64,000 nucleotides of DNA from Incurvaria masculella (lineage: Eukaryota; Arthropoda; Insecta; Lepidoptera; Incurvariidae), in the NCBI GenBank assembly GCA_946894095.1, contig OX335659.1, positions 9,369,501-9,433,500 of the forward strand. The letters are read 5' to 3'. The number at the start of each line of letters is the position of its first letter. Within the stretch, counting starts at the first letter, position 1. Below, piece after piece: positions 12,601 through 24,600 of this stretch. The position numbers were made by a program, and so were the translations under genes. Under the pieces are notes generated by a model. It saw only the letters and a list, made by a program, of their open reading frames with translations, was not told where the DNA came from and did not search any database.

Positions 12601-15600
12601 GCGGCACCATCCTCAAATTTTGCGTAATCGCACTGCGGGTCTAGCGCTTTCGGCTCCTATCTGCCCTGACGCCCAAGGCCATTGGCGACTCTAATCGCCT
12701 TAAGAGCGATTGACAGGGAGAACTTATACAATTCGCATGCATTGGATTTGTGATTTATTTGGTCGTTGATAAGAGAGTGTATCTATATTTCAATACAACC
12801 CTTAAATATTATCAGCGACAACACTTAACTATTAACACTTCAAGATATTTGTATCGGTAGACTACACTATACACAGAATACATAAGTATTAGCGCTAAAG
12901 ATGGCGACAATAAAAGCTAAAACTTTGGACCACTGGGGATCGGCTAGCACATATTATTGTGAAAATCTGCTGAGGTTTTAAAATATCGTATTGTGAACAA
13001 TCCGTAAAAAACCTTCGTACGCCAGAAACGTCGAAATCCTCGAATAAAACATATCGCAACTTTAACCTTGAAACTGGACAACAGAAGCAAAAGGATTCTT
13101 CATTTTGACATTTAAAGGGATGGGTACGACACTTAATAGAGTGTCATATTACGACATTGTACTAAACATAAAATATGTTATGAATAAATTTGCAGAAAGA
13201 AGCTAAAATACCTCCAGTCGTTATTTACACGAATCTTTTGAAACCCTCTTAAACATGTAGTCGAGACCCCATTTACAACTTGAAGAAAAATTTGCTACTT
13301 TTACCGGATCATTTAAAAAAAACATAAATCCTGCGAACAAAATACCTAACCATCATTTTCCTGATTGGGTCAAGTTTTCACGCATAAAACTGTGCCATCC
13401 TTAACCGCTTGTTTGCCCATGGCAGGATATATTTTTTTTTACTACCGAGTATCATTAGGTTTTATTTATTTTTAATGGCACAATAGTTCGCTGTGATCAA
13501 TTTCTAAATTCTTTTCGTATAGCCAATATTGCACTGTGAGTAGCAGAATCGCAACTAACATGTGCAACGTGACATTTAATAAGTTTCGCGCGCTCGTTGA
13601 AGTCTTGCAAAGACAAAACTCGTTTCCCACTTTGATGTTGATTTTATTCAATAGAAGAGATAACTATTGCTTTCTGAAAAACTACAATACAAATACGGTT
13701 CTAAAACTAACAATTGAGCATATCTTCGATTTTTAACAATATTTTGTCATATTATTGAAATATATTATTATAAGATATTTTATTATATTGAATATTTTTT
13801 CGAGTCACATCTAGTCTTCATTAGTATATTTTGTACACAAAACTATTTTATCCATTGAAATCCAAGTTCATTAATAAGTTGCATTATTTAGCTACTTTAA
13901 GAAATCACATAAAATTGGATACTTTCAAACGATTTATTGCAATATGTTCATATGAACGTCCTTGCCGTAAAGTCAAGTTGAACGCAAATCGCGAATTTGC
14001 ACGTGCGTCCGAAAAAATCCATGCAATATAATCGCCAAATACCTACCTACGAACAGTCAAGCGCTTAGCGAAAAAAATACTGTGACAATGATCTAAGTGA
14101 TCGGCAATGGAGAACAGGTCGTACTAGGAGGATTATTGGCAATTTTAAGCGACTATATCGACTTACTTATAGATAATAGATCTTCATCAGTCGCTAATGG
14201 CGACGTCGTCGTCGGCGAGGCGTCGGCGTTGACTGTGGGTGGTATGTAAACAGAGCCCTAAGACCGACTTGTCAGCCTCAGTGGCCCAGTGGCGCGACAC
14301 TTCGGCGATCGCTCTCCGAAGTTAAGCAACGCTGGGTCCGGTCTGGTCTTGGATGGGTGACCATTAGACCGTTAAGAGAGGCTGGCCGTGGTTCGGATTC
14401 CACGTTAAACTGTAGGTTCCTTACTTACTAGGTGGTAGGGTTCATCCCGCCCGGGTTGGTACCATCGCATTGGATGAACGATGGTCGAAGCGGCAATGAA
14501 AATTGTCCGTGTTCAATGTAGCCGTGCAATATAAGGAAGGTCCTGGCATGGCACCTAGTTCCCATGTGGTGTGTTGGGCTAATACCATGACAGATGGTGT
14601 GGTATTAGCCATCCATGTCCAGTCACATAAAAAAAAAAGATAGCATCGACGCCGTAAATACGTCAAAGTGTTTACGTGCAATTACGCCGACTTCTCTTTT
14701 GACAGGTTGAAGAAACAAAACCAGATAATGATTAGTAAACCTTGCATGGGTTGGACGTTTTTACGTAACTTCTAAGTTCCGTAAAAGCCAATTTGTGTAA
14801 TAACTCCGACTAACCATACAGGTGAGCAGTGTCAGTGGGTGAGAGCTCGTGCCGCACGCTACTCCGAGCGCGTAATCAATTTGCAAAGGCGCCTCCACCT
14901 CCACTTCGGCCGCCGCCGCTGCAGACGTCAGCCTGTCTCCAAATTGATGTCTTTGTTAGTTCAAGGTTCTCTAGTCACTAGGCAGTTGTCATTAGTACAC
15001 GCTGGTCACAAAGTGGTTTTTTTCCGTTTTGGTCGTCGTGTCGTCACAAACTAGATACAATTATTTCCACAGATAGTTTAAAATTTTATTGGAATCAGAT
15101 GGGCAGTTAAACATCAATTCGACTAAAACAGGCAAGGAATTTGCCGTGCATTTATAAATACGAAAGTAACTCTGCCTGGCTGAGGGCCGGGAGGACTGGA
15201 GAACAATTTTAGAGGCGTATGACATTTCGGCGATCAGTTTGCTTTACTTGTTCGAGCAACATTACATTTACCCATCAAGAAATAATACTTGAGGTGCTGT
15301 GAAACCAAAAAAGTCCGGAAGAATAAAAGCTTTTACGCATTTAAACATTTTACTTGCGTCTACAAAGTCGAGAGATTTCATAGATATGACACAATTTAAG
15401 ACAAAAAAAATATGGAACGCGTGTCATAAATAAGCACAAACGGCATCATCCTATAGACGCCAAATAATGAACCTTGGTTCACATACGTTTTCCTTGCAAA
15501 TGCCTACTGTGGCCGAGGCTAATGCGCTCCATATTTTTATTTTATTTTTTATTTTATTTTCATTTTATTTATATCGTTTTTCCTTATGGTGACTATGCAC

Positions 15601-18600
15601 ACTTAGATACGTCAGAAAGAACATACATGATATTTGTAGACTTAGTTCAGTTAGTTATAAAAGTTCGAGCAAAAAATAGCCTTCGTCAAAGATTTCAATA
15701 TAAAATTTAAATGTTTGACTAATATTTTCAAATTAAAACTATATATATATATATAAGATTACATTAAGTTACAGAACATTACTTGAGCCAGAAGACAATA
15801 AATCAATTTATAATATAAATAATATATTTTTTAAAAATACAAATCAATTAATACATATTAAAATTAAAGACAAAATTATAACTAAAACCAATGCCAGGAT
15901 CTTCTACATACATATACTAGATGAAAAACACAGACAACTTTTATTGCTGCTTCGATCATCGTTCATCCAATGTGATTGTACCCACCTGGACGGGATTAAG
16001 TCTACCGACAACTAAGTAAGGAAGAAGATCTAAAGTGTTATGCTGAATCCGAATCTCGGCAAATTTTAAGTCTTTTCTTACGACAACGACGGGTGGAAAT
16101 TCAGTGGTGTCGGAACCCACAGTGCTGAAGAATAGTGACATTCAAAGTGTCGCTTTAATGTTATACGTGTACGAGGCCGCGGGTGAAGGTCGTCCTTCCG
16201 GTTCCGGAGGAGTCCCTGCTTCCGGCGCGACTGCGGAGGCGGTGGCAACGCGTGGACACTGAGCGAATGCCAGTCACGCGGCACATGTCAGCTACTCATG
16301 TTTGCATAATAGGGAGCTTATTTTAAGCTGCAACTACCTGCACCAGAAGTACTCGACTAGATTAAAAGTTTGGCACTTTAACGTCACTATTTTGACCGCG
16401 AATCGTGAGCTGATGAAATCTGTACTTCGGTGTCGTAATAGGACTTGTCATTGTCATTCAGTTTGGCTACTTTAACCCCGGCTTCCCTTCGGTCGATAAT
16501 CACGGAGTGAAGAAGGGCAAAGGAAGGTCGATAATGACAGACATTTTGGAGCGAAACTCGCCTGATTGCAAAGGGCGAAATTAGGGTAAATCTAGCATGC
16601 GCGAATAATAGTGTAATCGTAAAAAAAATATGTCGAACAAATACCGAATAAGCAGAGAATTTAATATATTTTCGTGGTTTCCGTAAATTTTCTGAGAAAT
16701 ATTGTTGTATTGTAAGAGATATTAAATATGTATGAGATCCGAGGAACGTGATATGACACATTAATCAAAGAAAGAGCCCAGTAAAAAGAGCTACTTTACG
16801 GTAGCTCTTTTCACTGGGCAAGGCTGGACCCGAACCACAATATACTATTCGCGGGTATTGTGTCTGCCAATTTCGCTACCTGCTGTATACTCATAATTTT
16901 GAATGATAAACATATTATTAAATGTTTGAATATTATCATATTTAAAATGCCCTTTCACATATTACCTACTTAGTTCTTACCTTACTTTCATGGAAAAGTC
17001 AGTCTTTATGTACCTAGTTTCAGTGACTCTTTTCGGGCGTGAAATACAATCCAACGCCATTAATCATAGATGTTTCGTTTGTTTTCAAAACCATCCATGA
17101 TTATGCAAACATGTCTTTGCTGTTGCGTTTATTATATATTTTCACCCCCGTTATATTAGATGTTGTTGATGTGTCAATTTGCCAGCAGTCGAACGCTCGA
17201 ACACGATAATTATTCAATGACGCGGCTCTGTCTGCGCCCCAATATGTAGGCCTATTCTTGGAATTCCGTGCTCAGAAATCAAAAATTCTACAGTCGAGAA
17301 AATAGCGCTTTTACGGAATACCGTGCTCCGGAATCTTTCCGGGGAGGAAATTGCTTTGTCAACGGGGTTTTCTAGACTGAAAGATTCCTGATTCTTGCGC
17401 ACGGAATTCCAAGAACTGTAGAGGAAACACCTAAGTCACAGATTAAGTAATTGGAAAATCTCAAAAGAAGATGGATACATTTTTTTTGTCAGCCCCATAA
17501 GGTCCGAGAGTTCCAATTTTTTGCGCACTATATGCAATAATTTTGGACGTAGATTACTCAACGATATAACAAAAACATCTATAAAATGTTTGTCATCAAG
17601 CCTAGTTTAAAAAAAAAAAAAAGTTTTTTCCGTGAAGACTTGTAATCAACTTGGTTATTGCGTTCGTGATTTCAAGCACTATGCGTATTGTCTGCATCCT
17701 CCTTCTCACGGAGCCTGTCTTTTTCTTTGCAACAGAGACTGAGCCAGAGCACAATAGCACGATTTTGTGCAGTGACCGCGAATAAGTCAGTCTTATGATG
17801 TCATGGGAAGAAATGCAGTGGGAACACCGATATTATTTTTAAGTGCCGGAGCCCACACACCACAATAAGGGTAATTAATTCCAGAAGTTACATCACGTTC
17901 TAAAAATGCGAAATTCAAAACAGACGTTCACCTCTACAGCACTTGACATACATTAACCTTCAGTCCGAACACGTAATAAATAATGGGCATCGGGGGTGGG
18001 TGCGATGGCGCGATGGCGGCGGCGCGGAGCGCGGGCGGTGGCACGGCAGGATGGGGGGGGGAGGAGCGGCGTGTCCGGCTCGCGGGACGGGTGGGGAGGG
18101 GGGGGGGGTATCGACCGCCGGCCACCGCGTTTGGTCAGCAGACAAGGTCGATACTCATACAAACCTTGAACAACACATAAAAAACAAGGAGATTCATCAA
18201 AATTGGTTCAGCGGTTTAGGTGTCCAAACGTTTCTTCGCATTTATAATATTAAGTATAGCCTTATGGTTTGCAGAAGCGATTCCCAACGTTTTTTTAGTG
18301 CGGACCCCTAGCCTTACCACGATCCGACGATCCCTAAAAAATATCGGCTGCGCCATTTCGCTTCCTTGCGTGTTATTTCGTCCGCGAACCCCCTGGGAAT
18401 CAGGAGTCTTTCCGTCTAGAAATCTCTTTGTCAGCAGTTTTCTCGACGTTTGTTTCTCGATGAAAGTCTCTTTCATGATTCCTGAGCAGGGAATTTCCAG
18501 AATAGACTCTTAGGCCCGCTGCTGGGTTAGCGACAGCAGACAGACCAATGGCCCTCAGCTGCGGAATGGGCGTATGAGGTGGGTCTGGTGCGTGATGTTT

Positions 18601-21600
18601 TTTTATGTAACTGGACATGGATGGCTCATACCACACCTGCCGGCATGATATCAGCCCATGTGTTGGGCTTTAGCATAGGAATTAGGTGTCATGCCAGGAC
18701 CTTCCCTTTATGAGCACGGCTACACTGAACTGGATGGAAAACAAGACAGTTTTTCACAGACCATCTTTTCATCCAATGCGATGGTACCAACCCGGGCTTA
18801 GCTAGCAGGAGAAGGGGACCTACAGTTTTACATGGATTCCGAACCATGGAGCAGCTCGCATTCGTGACGAAATGCACTTATCGAACTCAGAAATAGAAAC
18901 AATGTGGTGCATGTCGGGGTGAGGAATTGAACCCAGAGATCTGGTACGCTAGGCCAGTCCCCGCGCCACTAGGCTACGAACCGCTCAAACACCTATTCAA
19001 CACTTGTATGAAGTTACCTACTATTATGAATGTACGGTTGTGTGGTGTCGCAGTGTGCGGCGAGGTGGGCGCGCTGCGGGCGGTGCTGGCGGCTGGCGCG
19101 GACGTGGCCACGCCCGACCAGCACGGCGGGTACCCGCTGCACTACGCCGCCCAGATGTGCGGCGCACCCTCCTCCGTCGACCACCAGGTAGCGACTTCTG
19201 ACCACATTTTAGTATGAGAAACTGCTCACAAAATTTCACGAGAATCGATTGAGTAGAGAATAGCCGGACCACAGAATATATTTAGGATTACATCTACAAA
19301 CTCCATACAATGTCCCAATTCCGTGCACTTATACAGGCACATTTCACTTGTGTGGGCTCTAAGATAGTTTCGTGGTGCTGAACTGTCGCGAATGGTCCTT
19401 CGAAACCATGTAATTAAAATAACCAGCAGTGCTCCGCCATTTAAGTGACAACCTCGACACTTGATGGAGGGAAGGTATTTATCTCAAAAATCGTTGAGTT
19501 GAGCTACTGGTGCGGCCCCACACGCTGTGGTCGCACAGCTACATATATATTGGTGTGCTATACTGGTGTGGTCGCACAGCTACATATATATCTTCTGTGG
19601 CCGGACAGCCGAACAGCCGGATATACCAAAGTATTTCTGCCCAATCTAAAGAAGATGCCCCGCTCACGCTTCGCTCGGTACTTGTACGTTCCAAGGGACG
19701 ATTCGCGTGGTTACTCATGAGATGAGAACAGTTTCAAGTAATGTAGCGGAGCTTGGGGTGCGCAGGGTCGCGGCACTGCGCTGGAGGTGTTGCGTGCGCT
19801 GGTGCGGGAGGGCGGCGCACGCGCCGACGTGCGCGACGCGGACGGGCGCGCGCCGCTGCTGTGGGCCGCGTCCGCCGGCTCCGCGCCCGCTCTGCTCGCG
19901 CTCGTCAAGGCCGGCGCGAGGGTCGACGACGCCGACAGGTATGTGCAGCGGACGGTAGGATGCCTAGGTCGTGGCACTGCGCTGGAGGTGTTGTGAGCGC
20001 CCCTGATGTGGGCCGCGTCCGCCGGCTCCGCGCCCGCTCTGCTCGCGCTCGTCAAGGCCGGCGCGAGGGTCGACGACGCCGACAGGTATGTGCAGCGGAC
20101 GGTAGGATGCCTAGGTCGTGGCACTGCGCTGGAGGTGTTGTGAGCGCCCCTGATGTGGGCCGCGTCCGCCGGCTCCGCGCCCGCTCTGCTCGCGCTCGTC
20201 AAGGCCGGCGCGAGGGTCGACGACGCCGACAGGTATGTGCAGCGGACGGTAGGATGCCTAGGTCGTGGCACTGCGCTGGAGGTGTTGTGAGCGCCCCTGA
20301 TGTGGGCCGCGTCCGCCGGCTCCGCGCCCGCTCTGCTCGCGCTCGTCAAGGCCGGCGCGAGGGTCGACGACGCCGACAGGTATGTGCAGCGGACGGTAGG
20401 ATGCCTAGGTCGTGGCACTGCGCTGGAGGTGTTGTGAGCGCCCCTGATGTGGGCCGCGTCCGCCGGCTCCGCGCCCGCTCTGCTCGCGCTCGTCAAGGCC
20501 GGCGCGAGGGTCGACGACGCCGACAGGTATGTGCAGCGGACGGTAGGATGCCTAGGTCGTGGCACTGCGCTGGAGGTGTTGTGAGCGCCGCTGCTGTGGG
20601 CCGCGTCCGCCGGCTCCGCGCCCGCTCTGCTCGCGCTCGTCAAGGCCGGCGGGAGGGTCGACGACGCCGACAGGTATGTGCAGCGGACGGTACGGTGCTC
20701 AGGACCATGTTTGCTGGATGGTGTGCGCTGGTGAGGGAGAACGTAGACTGGCGCGTGATCTGCTCGCTACAATGCTATTCTAAATAATTCTAAACAAAGC
20801 GTATAAACAACTGGGTTTTATCTTGAGAATTGGCAGACCTTTCTGCCACGCCTTAACATTTAAAGTCACCTGGAATTCGCAAGTACCACCTGGAACCCTA
20901 TGTATGTTACGTATATTAATCGCTTAGAAAGAATATAACAGAAATTTGTTAAGGCTCTTGATCATAGAACTGGACACGATATCTATAATTACAGGGCTTC
21001 TTCCTTGCGTTACCAAATTCCTTCCGTGCATAGCCGTCGTTATCAACTCGATGCTATTATATTATGGATAATCCTCAATAACCGTGCAGACTCCCCTTAT
21101 TTGCTAGAAAATATTTGCTTTAGAGTGCAAAGAAGATTTACACGTAATAAAGACCTATTTCACATTCCGAAATGTTCGACCAGTTATGCTCAAAACACTT
21201 TTATAAGGCGTAGCACCAGTAACTACAACACTCATTTTCATGAAATAAACCTGTTTCTAAATTCCTGAATGGTGTCATTTAAGAACCAGATAAAAAACGG
21301 AAACATTTTTAATAAATGCATTATTTTTATCTCACATACTAAAACCATTTTTTTCGGATCTATAGGTCTAAGCTTGATTGATTTTATTTGATAATTTGTG
21401 TGTGTGACTGTTTGAATCCAAAATATATGAAAAAAAAATGCTTGCTGACGCGTTGCAGAGACGGCTTGACAGCGCTTCACTGCGCCGCGTCGCGCGGCCA
21501 CACCGAGTGCATCGAGACGCTCCTGTCGCTGTGCGGCGCCGCCACCGATGCGGCCGACAGCAACGGCTGCACCGCGCTGCACTACGCGGTCACGCTCGGC

Positions 21601-24600
21601 CACGCCGACGCCACGGCGCTGCTGCTGCAGCACGGCGCCGACGCACACCGCCAGGACCGCAAGGGCCGCAGCCCAGCTCACTGCGGCGCCGCCAAGGGGC
21701 AGCTCGAGACCGTCCGCATGCTTGGTAATGCTTTGCTTTTTCACATACTTCGAACTTTTACGGACTTGCCTTATAAATATGATCTGCATTTTGTTCATTC
21801 AAATTTGATACGTCGGCGCCAAATGATTGAATAAATTGAATAGAGTCGAGTTGAAAGAATATATTTAAAAAATAATTGATTATACGGCTTATGCAAATAC
21901 ATACGTGCACTTTGTATTATCTTGATTGAACTTGAGTTGGTTAGTGCAATGTTATTCATCAAATTTTGGCTTCAATTTTATTTAATAACATACTATTCGT
22001 TTTGTCATCTACTCATTTGTCAGACAAAATGGACCGCCATTTGACTATTTGGTTTGGAATGTGAACACAAAAATCTATATTTTCAGGAGCGCGTGGAGCT
22101 AATTTATGGTTGAGGAACTCAAAGGGTGATCTACCACTACACGAAGCAGTGGCCTCCGGGCGACGAGACCTTGTCAAGTGGTTGCTCGATGGACGTCCTT
22201 CCCAAGTAAACGCCACCAATCACGATGGTCGCACGCCTCTTCACGTAGCCGCCTCCACAGACAATGCCGATCTGTGTCGCGTTCTGCTCGATCGGGGCGC
22301 TGACATAAACGCACTGGCACGATCCTCGCGAAATGAGCCTCTAACGCCACTAGACTGTGCTACGAGTCGAGGCTATCGGACCACTGCCAAGTATCTTCAG
22401 ATGCACGGTGGACTTCCCGCTTCCAAGCTATCCAATACGCAGATAATCGTGGATGATGGTCCAATATCGGCTTTACCAACGAGACGAGTCACAAGTACTA
22501 GAATCGATGTTCGCGACCGTATTAGGATAGAAAAAAGAGAAGTTGTGGAAGTACCCGGATTCACTTCTTCGGAAGGTAGGAGAAGGTATAAAGGACAAAT
22601 GAGTTCAAATTCCTCGGATCGATCATCAGGTGAGGACATGAAATATGCAAACAGGAGATCAAAGGAGCGCCGAGACGGAGAAAATGATCATACAGGTAGG
22701 AGACGACGCTTAGAACACTCCCAGAAAAGTTTTAGTGATGGATATGACACTGATAATGGCCGTGATCGTAAAAAAGATAAACGTCATTCGGGGACTGATG
22801 AAAAGGTCGGCAAAGGAAACATGAATAAAGGCAGATCCAGGAGCGAACCAGGTTCAGAACGTCATGGTCGGACTAAAAGCTCATATCGAGAAAGACATCG
22901 CCATTATTCAGAATCATCGGGTTCGGACCGTAAACGAGACAAGAAAAAGTATAAAAAGCACCGAAAGAGAAGTAAAAGAAAATCGAGTTCATCTTCCAGT
23001 GGAAGTACATCAGAATCCAGTGAGAGGCGAAGTACTAAAAAGAAAGGCAAAAAGACGTCAATACACATTGAGGACGATGAAAATAAACAAACTGTAAACA
23101 TAGTAAATTTTAAGAAATCTGATAGTGAGGGCCTTCGTAATGATGATCGACCATCTAATAGTGTAAATGGCCAGGACGACGTTACCACACCAAAAGGTAA
23201 AGAACAAAGTGAAACTGAAACGGATACAACATCGCTTAAAGCTAGTACTGTTATTACTCAAGCCCAAATACATGCTAATCGAGATGCTGATGTCCCAGAT
23301 AAAGCTGATGTTACTGTCACAGTCGATTCTTCTAATAACATATCTGTTGCGACTTCGACCATGAAAGTTACTCAACAAGTGAAGGATGCTGACGAAGCAA
23401 CTCCTCAAGATGTCACATTGAAAGAAAATGATGTAAAGTATCAAATCGATGGTTCACCCACAAACTTAGTCCAAGATAAGGAAACTGGTGTCAACAAAGA
23501 AGTAACAATAGAGCCACAATTCATTGAAAGAGAATCAATTGCATCCAATGTGGCGGAACCTATACAAAATAAGGCAGATATTTTGGAGGCAACTCAAACT
23601 GAGGAAACAAAGCAAAAGAAGGAAGCTGATAATGAATCAGAGCAGAAAGACAAAGAAAATAGTAACATTGAATTTCAAAAAGATGTTTCTCAGACCACTC
23701 CTCGTAAGCGCTCTTTCGAAGTTTTAACAAGTCCAAACCAAGTTCAAAAATCTAATATTCTTAACGAAGAGTCGCTAGAACAGGGCAATATCCCCGCTAA
23801 AAATAAAGACTTAAATGAAAATAAGGAATCATCAAATCAAAATAAAAATGAACCTGAAAATGCAAACAATTTGTCTATTCCATCTTCCGTTTCCTTTGCA
23901 AAAGCTGAAGTTCCTGATGGTAACGTTACCCAAGATTTGATGGGCGAAACTATTCAGCATGAATTATCAAATCAAGGTACTTTAGACGACGTATCGTTAA
24001 TAAAAGAAAATAGCATGAATGAAGGTAAAGACTTGAATTCTGCCAGAAAAGAATATGCATCGACCACTCAAAGTAGTGGAAATATGACACAGAGTGCAGA
24101 AACACGAAATGGCGTAGATAGAGGCCTCGTGGCAATTGTAGACAGCAATGCAACAGACACCGACCGTGATCTCGCCGTGCAACAAGTTATAATGGGCAGC
24201 TCTCAAGATGAACCCCTTATACAATCAACTCATGAATCTCCAAACAGAGTAAGAAAATCTTCTAAAGATAGTCAGAAAAGTAGCAGGAAAAGTAGCATAT
24301 ATGAAACAGAAAGTTATAAAGTCCTATCTGATATCACAAGTGCAAACGAAAATACGGTCGGAATTTTGAAAAAGTCGCGAGAGAACATAAACGAATTGAA
24401 TGATGACAAAGAGTCCGACACTCTGGTCAAAGATCAGTCTTACAGTAGAGTGGGCAGCGTCAGCGATAACGAAATGTACGGGACATCCGAGGCCAACGGA
24501 AGAAGAAAGAGGTTCCGAAAAAAAATCAGAGATAAAAGCAGGACTACTTTGAGATCTAAAAGCGAAAACTCTGAAAGAGGTTATGAATCGAGTGGACTTA

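Noticed and set aside
14312..14372. A 5S rRNA gene
   Set aside because: Only the internal-control part is 5S-like, the ends are missing, and it is joined to a SINE body and A tail.
17940..18180. GC-rich patch as a missing ankyrin exon
   Set aside because: No ankyrin motif in any frame and no suitable splice pair; exons 2 and 3 already join in phase.
19711..20787. Long repetitive open frames of 310-344 codons on both strands
   Set aside because: They arise because the 147-bp unit is a multiple of three and GC-rich. They lack start context and homology, and the ankyrin frame carries TGA in every unit.
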